Below, piece after piece: positions 1 through 9,052 of a stretch of 64,000 nucleotides of DNA. Where the stretch lies: assembly GCF_020883495.1 (NCBI RefSeq), contig NZ_CP086610.1:3783501-3847500 (forward strand), written 5' to 3'. The notes beneath the pieces are model-generated. The model searched no databases and was not told the origin of the DNA. It saw nothing but the letters and a program-made list of their open reading frames with translations. Made by a program: the position numbers and the translations under genes. How positions within the stretch are numbered: the first letter of the stretch is position 1; every line of letters begins with the position of its first letter. The stretch comes from Shinella zoogloeoides (GTDB taxonomy: Bacteria; Pseudomonadota; Alphaproteobacteria; Rhizobiales; Rhizobiaceae).

Positions 1-650
1 TGGCCGGGCGCGCGGGTGATGTCCGGCAGGATGGGATAGCGGATCGCCTCGAAAGCCTCGGCGATCAGCGTGGAGCAGATTGCCCGCGTCGGGTCGCCCG
101 AGCCGAAGGCGATCATGCGCCGCCGCCAGCGCACCGGAATGGGCGGCGTCGGCAGGAAGTAGCGCAGCATGTCCGTGATGTTCTTCATGTCGTATTTCAG
201 CCCCAGCCGGGAGACCATGAAGGTGAGGACCGTGTCCCGGTCCTCCGGCGTCAGGCCGATGGGCCGGCAGATGCGCGTGTTGTAGGTGCGGTACTTGGTG
301 AGGGGCACGGCGACGCACCCTTCGCCAAGATTGACCTCGATGAGCTGCGGCCGCTCCGCCGCCGGCAATGCCGCCTGATCGAGCGTCAGGGGCGCCGCCT
401 CGCCGACGAACAGCGCGGCATGGGACCAGGTGGATTGCGTCAGGTATTTGATCGCCGCCGAGACCTTCTGGTTGCCCTCGACGAGCAGGATATCGCCGGG
501 CCGCAGCGTGCGGGCGAGGGTCTCGGGATCGGAGGGCGTGTAGGGTTCGTAGCCGGAGGTCTGGCTTTGCAGCCGGTCGGCGAGAAGGCGGCCGAAACGG
601 TCGAGCAGCGTGTCGCGGCCAGCGGAAAGCGGCTTCAATGCAGCGGTCAA
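1..650 (-). CDS. YiiX/YebB-like NlpC/P60-family cysteine hydrolase (3' end missing)
   Basis: A permuted NlpC/P60 (YiiX/DUF830) fold is suggested by GDILLVEG at about residues 52-59, a candidate catalytic His77 in TWSHAALFVG, Glu105 in LIEVNLG and Cys192 in the late ICSTLIAEAF motif. Family members are cysteine hydrolases or amidases of the envelope; the substrate here is unknown. The reading frame has an in-frame stop only eight codons upstream of the TTG at 650, so TTG is the first usable start, preceded by AAGGACGAG. The gene runs off the left edge after about 216 residues. Confidence 0.7.
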   Translation of the reverse strand, partial: MTAALKPLSAGRDTLLDRFGRLLADRLQSQTSGYEPYTPSDPETLARTLRPGDILLVEGNQKVSAAIKYLTQSTWSHAALFVGEAAPLTLDQAALPAAERPQLIEVNLGEGCVAVPLTKYRTYNTRICRPIGLTPEDRDTVLTFMVSRLGLKYDMKNITDMLRYFLPTPPIPVRWRRRMIAFGSGDPTRAICSTLIAEAFEAIRYPILPDITRAPG

Positions 651-737
651 GTCTCGTCCTTCGCTGGTATCCTTTCATGCACTCTAGCCTCAGCCGCGAC
701 GTCCTGTCGAGCTTGACGCAATCGGCCGCGCTCCTAT

Positions 738-756
738 ATTTAGAATAATTCTAAAT
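738..756. promoter_or_regulatory. Iron control element (Irr box) of mbfA
   Basis: ATTTAGAA-TAA-TTCTAAAT is an 8-3-8 perfect palindrome ending 13 bp before the mbfA start. It contains the full rhizobial iron control element TTTAGAA-N3-TTCTAAA bound by Irr. Known mbfA genes are repressed by Irr when iron is scarce, so both site and gene fit. The site must overlap or adjoin the promoter. Confidence 0.9.
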
Positions 757-769
757 TGGATTTCAGCCG

Positions 770-1753
770 ATGTTCTCCCGCCTTCTCCGTCCCGGCAAGC
801 GCAGCCTCGAATCCCTCAGCGAACAGGAAGTCCTGGCGCTCGCCATCTCCTCCGAGGAGGACGATGGCCGCATCTACCTCGCCTATGCCGATGCGTTGCG
901 CGGCGCCTATCCTCATTCGGCCCGCGTCTTCGAGGAAATGGCGGAGGAGGAGAGCCATCACCGCCAGATGCTGATCGACCGCCATATCGCCCGTTTCGGC
1001 GACCGCATCCCGCTCGTCCGGCGCGAATATGTGCGCGATTTCCCCGAGCGGAAGCCGGATTGGCTGATCGGCAATATGTCGATCGAGAGGATCCGCGAAC
1101 AGGCCGAGGCGATGGAGGAGGCCGCGCACCGCTTCTATCTCACCGCCGCCGCGCGAACGGGCGACGCCGCCACGCGCAAGCTGCTCGGCGATCTGGCATT
1201 GGCGGAGAAGTCGCACGAATCCCTTGCCCGCCGGCTCGGCGAGGAGCACACACCCGTCGATGTGAAGGCGGAGGAGGACGAGACCGCGCGCCGGCAATTC
1301 CTCCTGACCTATGTGCAGCCCGGCCTTGCCGGCCTGATGGACGGCTCGGTCTCGACGCTCGCGCCGATCTTCGCCGCCGCCTTCGCCACGCAGGATACCT
1401 GGCAGACCTTCCTGGTCGGCCTCTCGGCCTCCGTGGGCGCGGGCATCTCGATGGGCTTCACGGAAGCCGCCCATGACGACGGCAAGCTCTCGGGGCGCGG
1501 CTCACCGCTCAAGCGCGGCCTCGCCTCGGGCATCATGACGGCGCTCGGCGGCCTCGGCCACGCGCTGCCTTATCTCATTCCGAACTTCATGCTGGCGACG
1601 ACCATCGCCGTTGCCGTGGTCTTCGTGGAACTCTGGGCCATCGCCTTCATCCAGAACCGCTACATGGAGACGCCGTTCTTCCGCGCCGTGCTGCAGGTCG
1701 TGCTCGGCGGCAGCCTGGTGCTCGCGGCGGGCGTGCTGATCGGCAATGCGTAA
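770..1753 (+). CDS. mbfA: MbfA: membrane-bound ferritin-like / VIT1-type iron exporter
   Basis: Membrane-bound ferritin A exports Fe(II) from the cytoplasm and protects against iron and peroxide stress. The 327-residue protein has the family architecture: an N-terminal di-iron rubrerythrin-like domain (about 1-165) with carboxylate and His ligands in EEMAEEESHH near residue 60, EAMEEAAHRF and AEKSHESL, then a hydrophobic VIT1/CCC1-like part with several membrane segments starting at QPGLAGLMDGSVSTLAP near residue 185. It is monocistronic, with the Irr box directly upstream. Confidence 0.93.
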   Translation: MFSRLLRPGKRSLESLSEQEVLALAISSEEDDGRIYLAYADALRGAYPHSARVFEEMAEEESHHRQMLIDRHIARFGDRIPLVRREYVRDFPERKPDWLIGNMSIERIREQAEAMEEAAHRFYLTAAARTGDAATRKLLGDLALAEKSHESLARRLGEEHTPVDVKAEEDETARRQFLLTYVQPGLAGLMDGSVSTLAPIFAAAFATQDTWQTFLVGLSASVGAGISMGFTEAAHDDGKLSGRGSPLKRGLASGIMTALGGLGHALPYLIPNFMLATTIAVAVVFVELWAIAFIQNRYMETPFFRAVLQVVLGGSLVLAAGVLIGNA

Positions 1754-1762
1754 GGGGGGACT

Positions 1763-1867
1763 CTAGCGCCGTGTCGGGCGGTTCATGTCGCGCACCACCC
1801 AGCGGAAGAAGACATAGACGCCGACGCCCATGATGGCGACCGGCAGGAGATTGGCAGCAGTATCCAT
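1763..1867 (-). CDS. Small single-span membrane protein (34 aa)
   Basis: This short frame encodes one hydrophobic segment (NLLPVAIMGVGVYVFFRWVV, residues 6-25) followed by a basic tail RDMNRPTRR, the layout of a tiny inner-membrane protein with the tail in the cytoplasm. Function is unknown. It converges on mbfA. Upstream, at 1899-1914, is TTAA-N7-CTAAC, one mismatch from the CtrA consensus. Ribosome binding is not strong (GAGGTCGAAATGG), so it is a candidate rather than a certainty. Confidence 0.55.
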   Translation of the reverse strand: MDTAANLLPVAIMGVGVYVFFRWVVRDMNRPTRR

Positions 1868-1949
1868 TTCGACCTCAAATGCCCTCCCGGAGCGGGAGTT
1901 AAGGTCTTGCTAACCAATTTACAACATGCAGGGCGGTGACGATCCGTTC

Positions 1950-1984
1950 ACAAAAAGGAAAGCGGGGCGTTACCGCCCCGCTTC
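1950..1984 (-). terminator. Rho-independent terminator after pheT
   Basis: A 9-bp perfect stem (AGCGGGGCG / CGCCCCGCT) with loop GTAA, read on the minus strand, is followed by TTTCCTTTTTG. It lies just past the pheT stop and ends the infC-to-pheT transcription block. Confidence 0.85.
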
Positions 1985-1992
1985 GATCCTCA

Positions 1993-4419
1993 TCAGGCGC
2001 GCAGCGTTGCGCCCGTGGTCTTCACCACATTGCCGACGATCTTGCCCGTCAGTGCCTCGAAGTCCTCGTCCGTCAGCGTCTTGTCGACCGGCTGGATGAC
2101 GACCTCGATGGCCACGGACTTCCTGCCCTCGCCCACCGATGCGCCCTCGAACACGTCGAAGACATTGACGGCCGTGATCAGCTTGCGGTCGGCCCCGCTC
2201 GCCGCGCGCACGATGGCGCCGGCTTCCACGCTCTTGTCGACCACGAAGGCGAAGTCGCGCTTCACCGCCTGGAAGGGCGAGAGGTCGAGCGCCGGCTTGG
2301 TGCGGGTCGCCTTCTTCTTCGGCTCCGGCATGGCGTCGACGAAGATTTCGAAGCCGCACAGCGCGCCGGAGACGTCGAGCGCACCGAGCGCCTTCGGATG
2401 GAATTCGCCGAAGGTGCCGAGAACGATCTTCGGACCCATCTTGATCGTGCCGGAGCGGCCCGGATGGTACCAGGAGGGTGCGCCCGGCTCGATCTGCACA
2501 TTGCCCATCGGCAGGCCGCAGGCCTCAATCACGGCGAGCGCATCGGCCTTGGCGTCATAGACGTCGACCGGCTTGCCGCCGCCCTTGGCCGCATTCGACC
2601 AGAGGCGGCCGGAACCCGAAAGCGTAGCCGTGCCGCGGCGAACGCCGCCGGCAACGCGGCGCTGTCCCTCGGGCCGGTCGTTCTCATAGGTGCCGGAGAC
2701 TTCGAAGATCGCGACGTCGCCATAGCCCTTGTCGGCATTGCGCTGGGCGGCTGCGAGCAGGCCCGGCAGCAGCGAGGGGCGCATGTCGGACATGTCGGCG
2801 GCAATCGGGTTGGAGAGCGCCAGTGAGGCCCCGCCGCCGCCGAACAGCTCGGCATGCGCCTTCGGGATGAAGGACCAGGTGACGGCTTCCATCATGCCGC
2901 GCGAGGCGAGCGCACGCCGGGCAAGGCGCGAGCGGATCTGCAGCGTGGTGAGGATGCGGCCATTGACCGAGCCGTGGCTTTCCAGCGGCGCGGGCTTGAT
3001 ATTGTCGACGCCGTGGATGCGCATAACCTCTTCCACGAGGTCCGCCTTGCCGTCCACATCGGGACGCCAGGAGGGAACGGCGACGGAGACGCGCTCGCCC
3101 GAACCCGTGACCGTGAAGCCGAGGCGGGTCAGGATGTTCGTGCTCTCTGCTTCGGACACATCCACACCCGTCAGGCGGCGGACTTCCGAGAACGGGAAAT
3201 CGACGATCTTGGCGTCGAAACCCTTATAGCCGACGACGTCGGTCTTCGCCGGCACGCCGCCGCAAAGTTCCAGCACCAGTTCCGTCGCGCGTTCGAGGCC
3301 CGGCACCATATATTCCGGGTCCACGCCGCGCTCGAAGCGGTAGCGCGCATCGGTGATGATGCCGTGCGAGCGGCCGGTCTTGGCCACGTTCATCGGGTCC
3401 CAGAGCGCCGATTCGATCAGCACGTCGACGGTGTTCTCGTCGCAGCCCGAATGTTCGCCGCCCATGATGCCGCCGATGGATTCGATGCCGTTGTCGTCGG
3501 CGATGACGACGTTGGACGGGTTCAGCGTATATTCGCGCGTATCGAGCGCCAGCACCTTCTCACCCACGGCCGCGCGGCGCACGACGAGATCGCCCTTCAC
3601 CTTGGCCGCGTCGAAGACGTGCAGCGGGCGACCCTGGTCGAAGGTCATGTAGTTGGTGATGTCGACGAGCGCGTTGATCGGGCGAAGGCCGATGGCCAGC
3701 AGCCGCTGCTGCATCCAGCGCGGGCTGGGACCGTTCTTCACGCCGCGCACGAGGCGGAGCGCGAAGCCCGGGCAGAGATGATCGTCGCCATCAAGCGCCA
3801 GCTTCACCTTGACCGGCGTCTCGCCCTCCACCTTGAAGGAAGGGACCTTCGGGGTCTTGAGCGTGCCGAGACCGGAGGCGGCGAGATCGCGGGCGATGCC
3901 GAAGATGCTCGTGCAGTCCGGGCGGTTCGGTGTCAGGTTGATCTCGATGACCGGGTCGTCGATGCCGGCATAGGCGGCATAGCTCGCGCCGACCGGCGCA
4001 TCCGCCGGTAGGTCGATGATGCCGTCATGGTTGTCGGAGATTTCCAGTTCCTTCTCCGAGCACATCATGCCGCGGCTCTCGACGCCGCGGATGGTGCCGA
4101 CGGCGAGCGTCACGTCGATGCCGGGCACATAGGTGCCGGGCGCGGCAAACGCGCCGACAAGGCCGGCGCGCGCATTCGGCGCGCCGCAGACGACCTGGAT
4201 CGGGTCGCCCTTGCCGGTATCGACCATCAGCACGCGCAGCTTGTCGGCATTCGGATGCTGTTCGGCGGAAACCACCTTGGCGATGACGAAGGGCCTGAAG
4301 GCCGCCTTGTCGTCGACGTCCTCCACTTCAAGGCCGATCGCCGTCAGCTTCGCGCAGATTTCCTCCAGCGAGGCGTCGGTGTCGAGATGATCCTTCAGCC
4401 AGGAGAGCGTGAATTTCAT
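1993..4419 (-). CDS. pheT: Phenylalanyl-tRNA synthetase beta subunit
   Basis: The beta subunit of the alpha2-beta2 enzyme charges tRNA-Phe and edits Tyr. At 808 residues it has the usual length. The N-terminal EMAP/OB-type tRNA-binding domain (about 39-150) contains [16 protein letters not shown]3/B4 editing and B5 domains follow, and the C-terminal FDX-ACB domain includes [13 protein letters not shown]. The start follows AAGGAGAAAGACA, a good ribosome site. It sits 22 bp after pheS in the same operon. Confidence 0.97.
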   Translation of the reverse strand: MKFTLSWLKDHLDTDASLEEICAKLTAIGLEVEDVDDKAAFRPFVIAKVVSAEQHPNADKLRVLMVDTGKGDPIQVVCGAPNARAGLVGAFAAPGTYVPGIDVTLAVGTIRGVESRGMMCSEKELEISDNHDGIIDLPADAPVGASYAAYAGIDDPVIEINLTPNRPDCTSIFGIARDLAASGLGTLKTPKVPSFKVEGETPVKVKLALDGDDHLCPGFALRLVRGVKNGPSPRWMQQRLLAIGLRPINALVDITNYMTFDQGRPLHVFDAAKVKGDLVVRRAAVGEKVLALDTREYTLNPSNVVIADDNGIESIGGIMGGEHSGCDENTVDVLIESALWDPMNVAKTGRSHGIITDARYRFERGVDPEYMVPGLERATELVLELCGGVPAKTDVVGYKGFDAKIVDFPFSEVRRLTGVDVSEAESTNILTRLGFTVTGSGERVSVAVPSWRPDVDGKADLVEEVMRIHGVDNIKPAPLESHGSVNGRILTTLQIRSRLARRALASRGMMEAVTWSFIPKAHAELFGGGGASLALSNPIAADMSDMRPSLLPGLLAAAQRNADKGYGDVAIFEVSGTYENDRPEGQRRVAGGVRRGTATLSGSGRLWSNAAKGGGKPVDVYDAKADALAVIEACGLPMGNVQIEPGAPSWYHPGRSGTIKMGPKIVLGTFGEFHPKALGALDVSGALCGFEIFVDAMPEPKKKATRTKPALDLSPFQAVKRDFAFVVDKSVEAGAIVRAASGADRKLITAVNVFDVFEGASVGEGRKSVAIEVVIQPVDKTLTDEDFEALTGKIVGNVVKTTGATLRA

Positions 4420-4441
4420 TGTCTTTCTCCTTGGATGCCGG

Positions 4442-5527
4442 TTACGCGCTGAGGCCGCCGAACAGGGTCGGCATGTCGAGCGGGCGGAAGCCGTAATGGC
4501 TCAGCCAGCGGACGTCGGCGTTGAAGAAATCGCGCAGGTCCGGCATGCCGTATTTCAGCATGGCGATGCGGTCGAGGCCCATGCCCCAGGCAAAGCCCTG
4601 GTACTCGTCCGGGTCGAGGCCGCCGGCGCGCAGCACGTTCGGATGAACCATGCCGCAGCCGAGGATTTCCATCCAGTCCGTGCCCTCGCCGAACTTGACG
4701 ATGGGACCCGACGAGCGGTCGCACTGGATGTCGACCTCGAAGGACGGCTCGGTGAAGGGGAAGAAGGACGGGCGGAAGCGCATGGTGACGCTGTCGACCT
4801 CGAAGAAGGCCTTGCAGAATTCTTCCAGCACCCAGCGCATGTTGGCGACATTCGCGGTCTTGTCGACCACGAGGCCTTCCACCTGGTGGAACATCGGCGA
4901 ATGGGTCGCGTCACTGTCCTGCCGGTAGGTCTTGCCGGGGATGATGATGCGGATCGGCGGCTTCTGCGCTTCCATGGTGCGCACCTGCACGGGCGAAGTG
5001 TGCGTGCGCAGCACCTTGCGCTCGCCGTTCTCGTCCGCGGGGAAGAAGAACGTGTCGTGCATCTCGCGGGCTGGGTGGCCCTCGGGGAAGTTCAGCGCGG
5101 TGAAATTGTAGTAGTCCGTCTCGACGTCCGGGCCTTCGGCAATCGAGAAGCCCATGTCGCCGAAGATCGCGGTGATCTCGTCAACGATCTGGCTGATCGG
5201 ATGGATGCGGCCGCGCTCGGCCGGCGAGGAGCGGACCGGCAGGCTGATATCCACCGTCTCGGCCGCAAGACGGGCCTCGATAGCGGCGTCGCGCAGCGCG
5301 CTCTTGCGCTCGCCGATAGCGTCGGTCACGCGGGTCTTCATGGCGTTGATCGCCGCGCCGCGCGTCTGGCGCTCTTCCGGCGACATGGTGCCGAGCGTCT
5401 TCAGGAGTTCCGAGACGGAGCCTTTCTTGCCGAGCGCACCGACGCGCACGGCTTCGATCGCCGCCTCGTCGGAGGCCGCGGCAACGTCGGAAAGGAGCTG
5501 CTTTTCCAGTGTGTCGAGTTCAGTCAT
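4442..5527 (-). CDS. pheS: Phenylalanyl-tRNA synthetase alpha subunit
   Basis: The catalytic alpha subunit is 361 residues. The N-terminal coiled-coil arm, the central class II core with [11 protein letters not shown] and the motif 3 sequence [17 protein letters not shown] near the C-terminus identify it. A longer open frame exists upstream, but the ATG at 5527 ([10 protein letters not shown]) matches the family N-terminus. This start lies within the last codons of the upstream kinase-like gene, with 8 bp of overlap, so translation is probably coupled. Confidence 0.96.
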   Translation of the reverse strand: MTELDTLEKQLLSDVAAASDEAAIEAVRVGALGKKGSVSELLKTLGTMSPEERQTRGAAINAMKTRVTDAIGERKSALRDAAIEARLAAETVDISLPVRSSPAERGRIHPISQIVDEITAIFGDMGFSIAEGPDVETDYYNFTALNFPEGHPAREMHDTFFFPADENGERKVLRTHTSPVQVRTMEAQKPPIRIIIPGKTYRQDSDATHSPMFHQVEGLVVDKTANVANMRWVLEEFCKAFFEVDSVTMRFRPSFFPFTEPSFEVDIQCDRSSGPIVKFGEGTDWMEILGCGMVHPNVLRAGGLDPDEYQGFAWGMGLDRIAMLKYGMPDLRDFFNADVRWLSHYGFRPLDMPTLFGGLSA

Positions 5528-6386
5528 CTTTACCTGCTTTGCTTGCGTCGGCCGGGCGGGGAGGCAGAAGAACCCCCTGGAGATAGCGGGTTGCGGCGAG
5601 GAAGCGTCGCAGATCACTACCCATGTGCACGCGCCCGATCAATCGGGTTGGCGACAAAAACTTGCCGAGGAACCGGAGCATTTCCGTCAGTTCCGCCTCG
5701 GCGGCGGGCGGCGCATTGGTGCGCCAGGCGGCATAGGCTTTCTCCGCCGTCGCTTCGCCGAGACGGGCGCGGTCGGTAAGCTGGAGGAAGAGCAGCCACA
5801 GGTCGCGCGCCTGGGCGGTCGCGAGCGGCATGGCCGCCTCCGGCTCCTCCTCGAAATCCATGAAGCCGATGCTCCGTTCGCCGGCCACGAAGAAGTCGCG
5901 CGGATGCGGGCGCCCGTGGCAAAGGCCCTTGCCGTGCAGCGCGCCGAGATGGGCGGCGCAGGCGACGAGCAGGGCGTCATGGGCGGCGGGATCGATGTCG
6001 CGCAGCGCGTCGAGGCGCGCGGTCACGGTCGGCGCGACGTCGGAAAGCACGAGTGCGGAACCGGAGGAATAGAGCACCTTCGGAACGGGCACGCCATGGG
6101 CGGCGAAGGTCTCGATGCGGCGGATTTCCCGCGCGATCATGCCCTTGCCGTCGAGATAGGGCGAGGGACGCAGGAACGGCTGGCCAAACAGGCGGGCAAG
6201 CGACGTCTGCGCCTTCGTCCAAATCGGCGGGCGCTCCGTGCCATAGCGCTTGATCCAGACGGCGCCGAAGGACAGTTCCACGCGCTCGACCCGGCGGGTC
6301 TCGCGCGTCAGCGCGGCCAGAAGCCGCTCGACGTCGCCGTCGGTCATGTCGGGGATCGCGTTGAGGTCGGTCAGCATGCCGTCCAT
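5520..6386 (-). CDS. Kinase-fold protein (LPS kinase / Bud32-like), function unknown
   Basis: About 288 residues. [13 protein letters not shown] and IGFMDFEEE resemble the catalytic loop and the metal-binding Asp motif of small aminoglycoside, LPS or RIO-type kinases; an upstream Lys in VWIKRYG could serve the beta3 strand. The target is unknown. Position between rplT and pheS, overlapping pheS by 8 bp, suggests co-expression with translation genes. A TTG 21 bp upstream is possible, but it lies against the T-run of the rplT hairpin, so the ATG at 6386 or 6377 is more likely. Confidence 0.6.
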   Translation of the reverse strand: MDGMLTDLNAIPDMTDGDVERLLAALTRETRRVERVELSFGAVWIKRYGTERPPIWTKAQTSLARLFGQPFLRPSPYLDGKGMIAREIRRIETFAAHGVPVPKVLYSSGSALVLSDVAPTVTARLDALRDIDPAAHDALLVACAAHLGALHGKGLCHGRPHPRDFFVAGERSIGFMDFEEEPEAAMPLATAQARDLWLLFLQLTDRARLGEATAEKAYAAWRTNAPPAAEAELTEMLRFLGKFLSPTRLIGRVHMGSDLRRFLAATRYLQGVLLPPRPADASKAGKDD

Positions 6387-6407
6387 GGTTCTGGGCCCGA
6401 AATCCAA

Positions 6408-6442
6408 ACAAAAACCCGCACCGGTTCCCCGGCGCGGGTTTC
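6408..6442 (-). terminator. Hairpin terminator after rplT
   Basis: AACCCGCGCCGG-GGAA-CCGGTGCGGGTT, followed by TTTTG on the minus strand, forms a strong stem just downstream of rplT. It probably attenuates read-through into the kinase-like gene and pheST rather than ending the block, because the next start is within about 25 bp. Confidence 0.75.
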
Positions 6443-6474
6443 ACAACGAAGCGAAGATTTGTTGTGAGCGCCGG

Positions 6475-6879
6475 TTAGTTGACGGCGGTCTCAAACTCGT
6501 TCTTCGTGCCGGCGTCCTTGAGGTATTCCAGAGCCTTCTTGGCGGCTGCGACGAGCGCGCCGAAAGCTGCGGTCTCATGGATCGCCATGTCCGAAAGCAC
6601 CTTGCGGTCAACTTCGATGCCAGCCTTGTTCAGGCCGTCGATGAAGCGGCCGTAGGTCAGGCCGTGCTCGCGGACGGCAGCGTTGATGCGCTGGATCCAG
6701 AGAGCGCGGAAGTTGCGCTTGTTGACCTTGCGGTCGCGGTAGGCGAACTGCTTGGAACGATCAACCGCAGCCTTGGCGGCGCGGATGGTGTTCTTGCGGC
6801 GGCCGTAGAAACCCTTGGCTGCCTTCAGCGTCTTCTTGTGCTTGGCGTGGGAAGTAACGCCGCGTTTTACACGTGCCAT
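6475..6879 (-). CDS. rplT: 50S ribosomal protein L20
   Basis: A basic 134-residue protein with the L20 N-terminus ([19 protein letters not shown]) and the conserved [19 protein letters not shown] and [10 protein letters not shown] segments. It binds 23S rRNA early in 50S assembly and, in some bacteria, represses its own operon. It follows rpmI by 38 bp in the conserved infC-rpmI-rplT order. Confidence 0.98.
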   Translation of the reverse strand: MARVKRGVTSHAKHKKTLKAAKGFYGRRKNTIRAAKAAVDRSKQFAYRDRKVNKRNFRALWIQRINAAVREHGLTYGRFIDGLNKAGIEVDRKVLSDMAIHETAAFGALVAAAKKALEYLKDAGTKNEFETAVN

Positions 6880-6917
6880 GTCATGATCTCCTTAACGTAT
6901 CAGATGCGCGATGAGTC

Positions 6918-7121
6918 TTAGAGACCGTTCGGCAGGTAGTTCTTGATGACCTTCTTGCCATCGGGCTCGGCCAGCACCATGGTGCCGCGGGCGTCGCGAA
7001 TGAACTTGTTGGTACGCTTGATCATGCCGTGGCGCTTGCCGGCAGCGGCAGCGACGACCTTGCCGGTCGCGGTGATCTTGAACCGCTTCTTGGCAGACGA
7101 CTTCGTCTTCATCTTGGGCAT
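6918..7121 (-). CDS. rpmI: 50S ribosomal protein L35
   Basis: A 67-residue very basic protein with the L35 signature [15 protein letters not shown] and [13 protein letters not shown]. Start context GGAGTAGCAAAATG is good. The canonical neighbour of rplT. Confidence 0.98.
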   Translation of the reverse strand: MPKMKTKSSAKKRFKITATGKVVAAAAGKRHGMIKRTNKFIRDARGTMVLAEPDGKKVIKNYLPNGL

Positions 7122-7289
7122 TTTGCTACTCCATTCTTCTTGAATTCGAGAGGCACTGACGAAGGCGCCCCTCCAGCGTAAAGAACGGCCACGGCATGCC
7201 CTGCCGGACCGTTCGGACGGCGGCTTGTAACCGATGTCCCTGCAAAGCGCAACCGGATTCCTCGCAAAGCGCGGATTCCGGCCGGAAAT

Positions 7290-7318
7290 GGAAAAGCCGC
7301 CCCGAGGGACGGCTTGAT
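7290..7318 (-). terminator. Hairpin between infC and rpmI
   Basis: AAGCCGTCCC-TCG-GGGCGGCTT followed by TTCC on the minus strand lies 30-60 bp after infC. It is a weak terminator or attenuator that would uncouple infC from rpmI-rplT. The 170 bp between it and rpmI holds no frame I can support and may be the leader or promoter of rpmI. Confidence 0.55.
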
Positions 7319-7348
7319 CCGTTCAGTGCATGGCACCAGCGATGGGGC

Positions 7349-7885
7349 TCACTTGGGAGCGAGCACCATCATCATCTGGCGGCCTTCGAGCTTCGGCTCG
7401 GCTTCGACCTTGGCAATGGCCAGGGTGTCTTCCTTGACCTGCAGGAGAAGCTTCATGCCGAGTTCCTGGTGGGCCATTTCGCGGCCGCGGAACTTCAGCG
7501 TCACCTTGACCTTGTCGCCTTCGTCGAAGAAGCGGTTCATGGCCTTCATCTTCACCTCATAGTCATGGGTGTCGATGTTCGGGCGCATCTTGATTTCCTT
7601 GATCTCGACGATCTTCTGCTTCTTGCGCGCTTCGGCCGCCTTCTTCTGGTTGGCGTATTTCAGCTTGCCAAGGTCAAGGATCTTGCAGACAGGCGGTTCG
7701 GAGTTCGGCGAGATCTCCACGAGATCGAGGCCGGCTTCTTCAGCCATGCGAAGGGCCTGATCTGTCGGAACGATGCCGTGGTTGGTGCCTTCGGCATCGA
7801 TGAGCTGGACGCGGGGAATCCGGATTTCCCTGTTGGAACGCGGGCCGTCTTTGACGGGGGCTTCCGCTTTGAAAGGTCTGCGAAT
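7349..7885 (-). CDS. infC: Translation initiation factor IF-3 (ATT start)
   Basis: IF-3 proofreads start-codon and initiator-tRNA pairing on the 30S subunit. The N-domain ([20 protein letters not shown]), the linker [16 protein letters not shown] and the C-domain ([19 protein letters not shown]) are all visible. The only ATG-initiated frame starts at 7747, which would delete the first third of the N-domain. Reading upstream gives [18 protein letters not shown] from an ATT at 7885, nine bases after GAGGAG. That yields 178 residues, the usual rhizobial length. AUU is the rare initiator that lets IF-3 autoregulate in enterobacteria. Confidence 0.92.
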   Translation of the reverse strand: MRRPFKAEAPVKDGPRSNREIRIPRVQLIDAEGTNHGIVPTDQALRMAEEAGLDLVEISPNSEPPVCKILDLGKLKYANQKKAAEARKKQKIVEIKEIKMRPNIDTHDYEVKMKAMNRFFDEGDKVKVTLKFRGREMAHQELGMKLLLQVKEDTLAIAKVEAEPKLEGRQMMMVLAPK

Positions 7886-7968
7886 GGTCGTGGTCTCCTC
7901 GACTGTTTCGACGGGTATGAATCTGTGCGACGATCGGGCCGTTTCGCCCGAAATGCGGCGTTTGTCGG

Positions 7969-7997
7969 CAATGTGTTGATCGCGCTTGGGAAGTCAA
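7969..7997 (-). promoter_or_regulatory. Candidate infC promoter
   Basis: On the minus strand TTGACT and ACATTG are separated by 17 bp, about 85 bp before the infC start. The -35 box is good and the -10 is weak. The remaining bases up to 8117 hold no further frame. Confidence 0.35.
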
Positions 7998-8117
7998 TAG
8001 CATGCCGCGCGGAAAAAATCACCACCTGTCCTTGCGAGAGCGAATCTGGTCTAGCTCTCGGCAAAAGGCCGGTTGGCGGGCGGTTTTCCGCCGGGGGCGC
8101 ACAAAGAGGAGATAGGT

Positions 8118-8936
8118 ATGACGATGGCGAACGGCAATGGCGTGGCGGCGGATTTCATCACGGTCGGCGAGGGGAATGACGCGCGGCGCATCGCCGTCGC
8201 GCTCCAGCCGCCCGCCGCCGGCAACACGCTCGCCCATTTCGTCTGGCTCGGCGGCTACCGCTCCGACATGTCCGGCACCAAGGCCATCGAGCTTGCCGCC
8301 CTTGCCGCCCGCCTCGGCACCGGCTGCGTGCGCTTCGACTATTCCGGCCACGGCATCTCGGGCGGCGCCTTCGTCGATGGCACGATCTCGCGCTGGCTGG
8401 AAGAGTCGCTCGCCGTGATCGATCATGCCGCCAGCACTCTCGGTTCGAGCCGTATCGTCCTCGTCGGCTCGTCCATGGGCGGCTGGATCGCGCTGCGCGC
8501 CGTGGCCGAACTTGCCGGCAGGAGCGGCATCGACATCGCCGGCCTCGTTCTCATCGCCCCCGCGCCGGATTTCACCTCCGAGCTGATCGAGCCGAACCTG
8601 ACGGAGACCGAGCGCGCGGCGCTTGCCGAGCGCGGCCAGTTCGAGGAACCGACGCCCTACGGTCCCGACCCGAACATCTACACGCTGAAGCTCATTGAGG
8701 ACGGAAGAGCGAACCGCGTGCTGACGGGTGCCATCGAGACCGGCTGCCCCGTGCATATCCTGCAGGGTATGGCCGATCCCGACGTGCCCTATGCCCATGC
8801 CGTGCGCCTGATGGAGCACCTTTCCGGCGACGACGTGGTGCTGACCCTGATCCGCGACGGCGACCATCGTCTCTCGCGTCCGCAGGACATCGCGAAAATC
8901 CTCGAGGCGGCGGAGACCCTCGCCCGCGGAACCTGA
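8118..8936 (+). CDS. Alpha/beta hydrolase (272 aa)
   Basis: A soluble serine hydrolase. The nucleophile elbow GSSMGG follows RIVLVG near residue 120; a candidate acid Asp is in GMADPDVPY and the catalytic His in DGDHRLS near the C-terminus. LGGYRSDMSGTKA and FDYSGHGISGG are typical of the family once annotated as BAAT/AXE-like or prolyl-oligopeptidase-like esterases. The substrate is unknown. The start at 8118 is chosen over one 45 bp upstream because GAGGAGATAGGT directly precedes it. Confidence 0.85.
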   Translation: MTMANGNGVAADFITVGEGNDARRIAVALQPPAAGNTLAHFVWLGGYRSDMSGTKAIELAALAARLGTGCVRFDYSGHGISGGAFVDGTISRWLEESLAVIDHAASTLGSSRIVLVGSSMGGWIALRAVAELAGRSGIDIAGLVLIAPAPDFTSELIEPNLTETERAALAERGQFEEPTPYGPDPNIYTLKLIEDGRANRVLTGAIETGCPVHILQGMADPDVPYAHAVRLMEHLSGDDVVLTLIRDGDHRLSRPQDIAKILEAAETLARGT

Positions 8937-9018
8937 GGCGCGGGCGCACCCGTCCAGCCGCATTTTAACCATAATCCAGCTTCGCCAATTCTGATGATTG
9001 ACGAACGGTCCTTCTCAC

Positions 9019-9037
9019 CGTTAACTCTTTGTTAACG
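9019..9037. promoter_or_regulatory. CtrA-type box, symmetric
   Basis: CGTTAAC-TCTTT-GTTAACG is a perfect inverted repeat that contains the CtrA consensus TTAA-N7-TTAAC on both strands. It ends 15 bp before the start of the downstream protease gene, consistent with direct cell-cycle control of that gene. Confidence 0.75.
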
Positions 9038-9052
9038 ATTAGGGGACGTTCC

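Noticed and set aside
1993..4452. Long plus-strand frames opposite pheT and pheS.
   Set aside because: They mirror conserved coding on the minus strand, show no domain, and arise from the high GC content.
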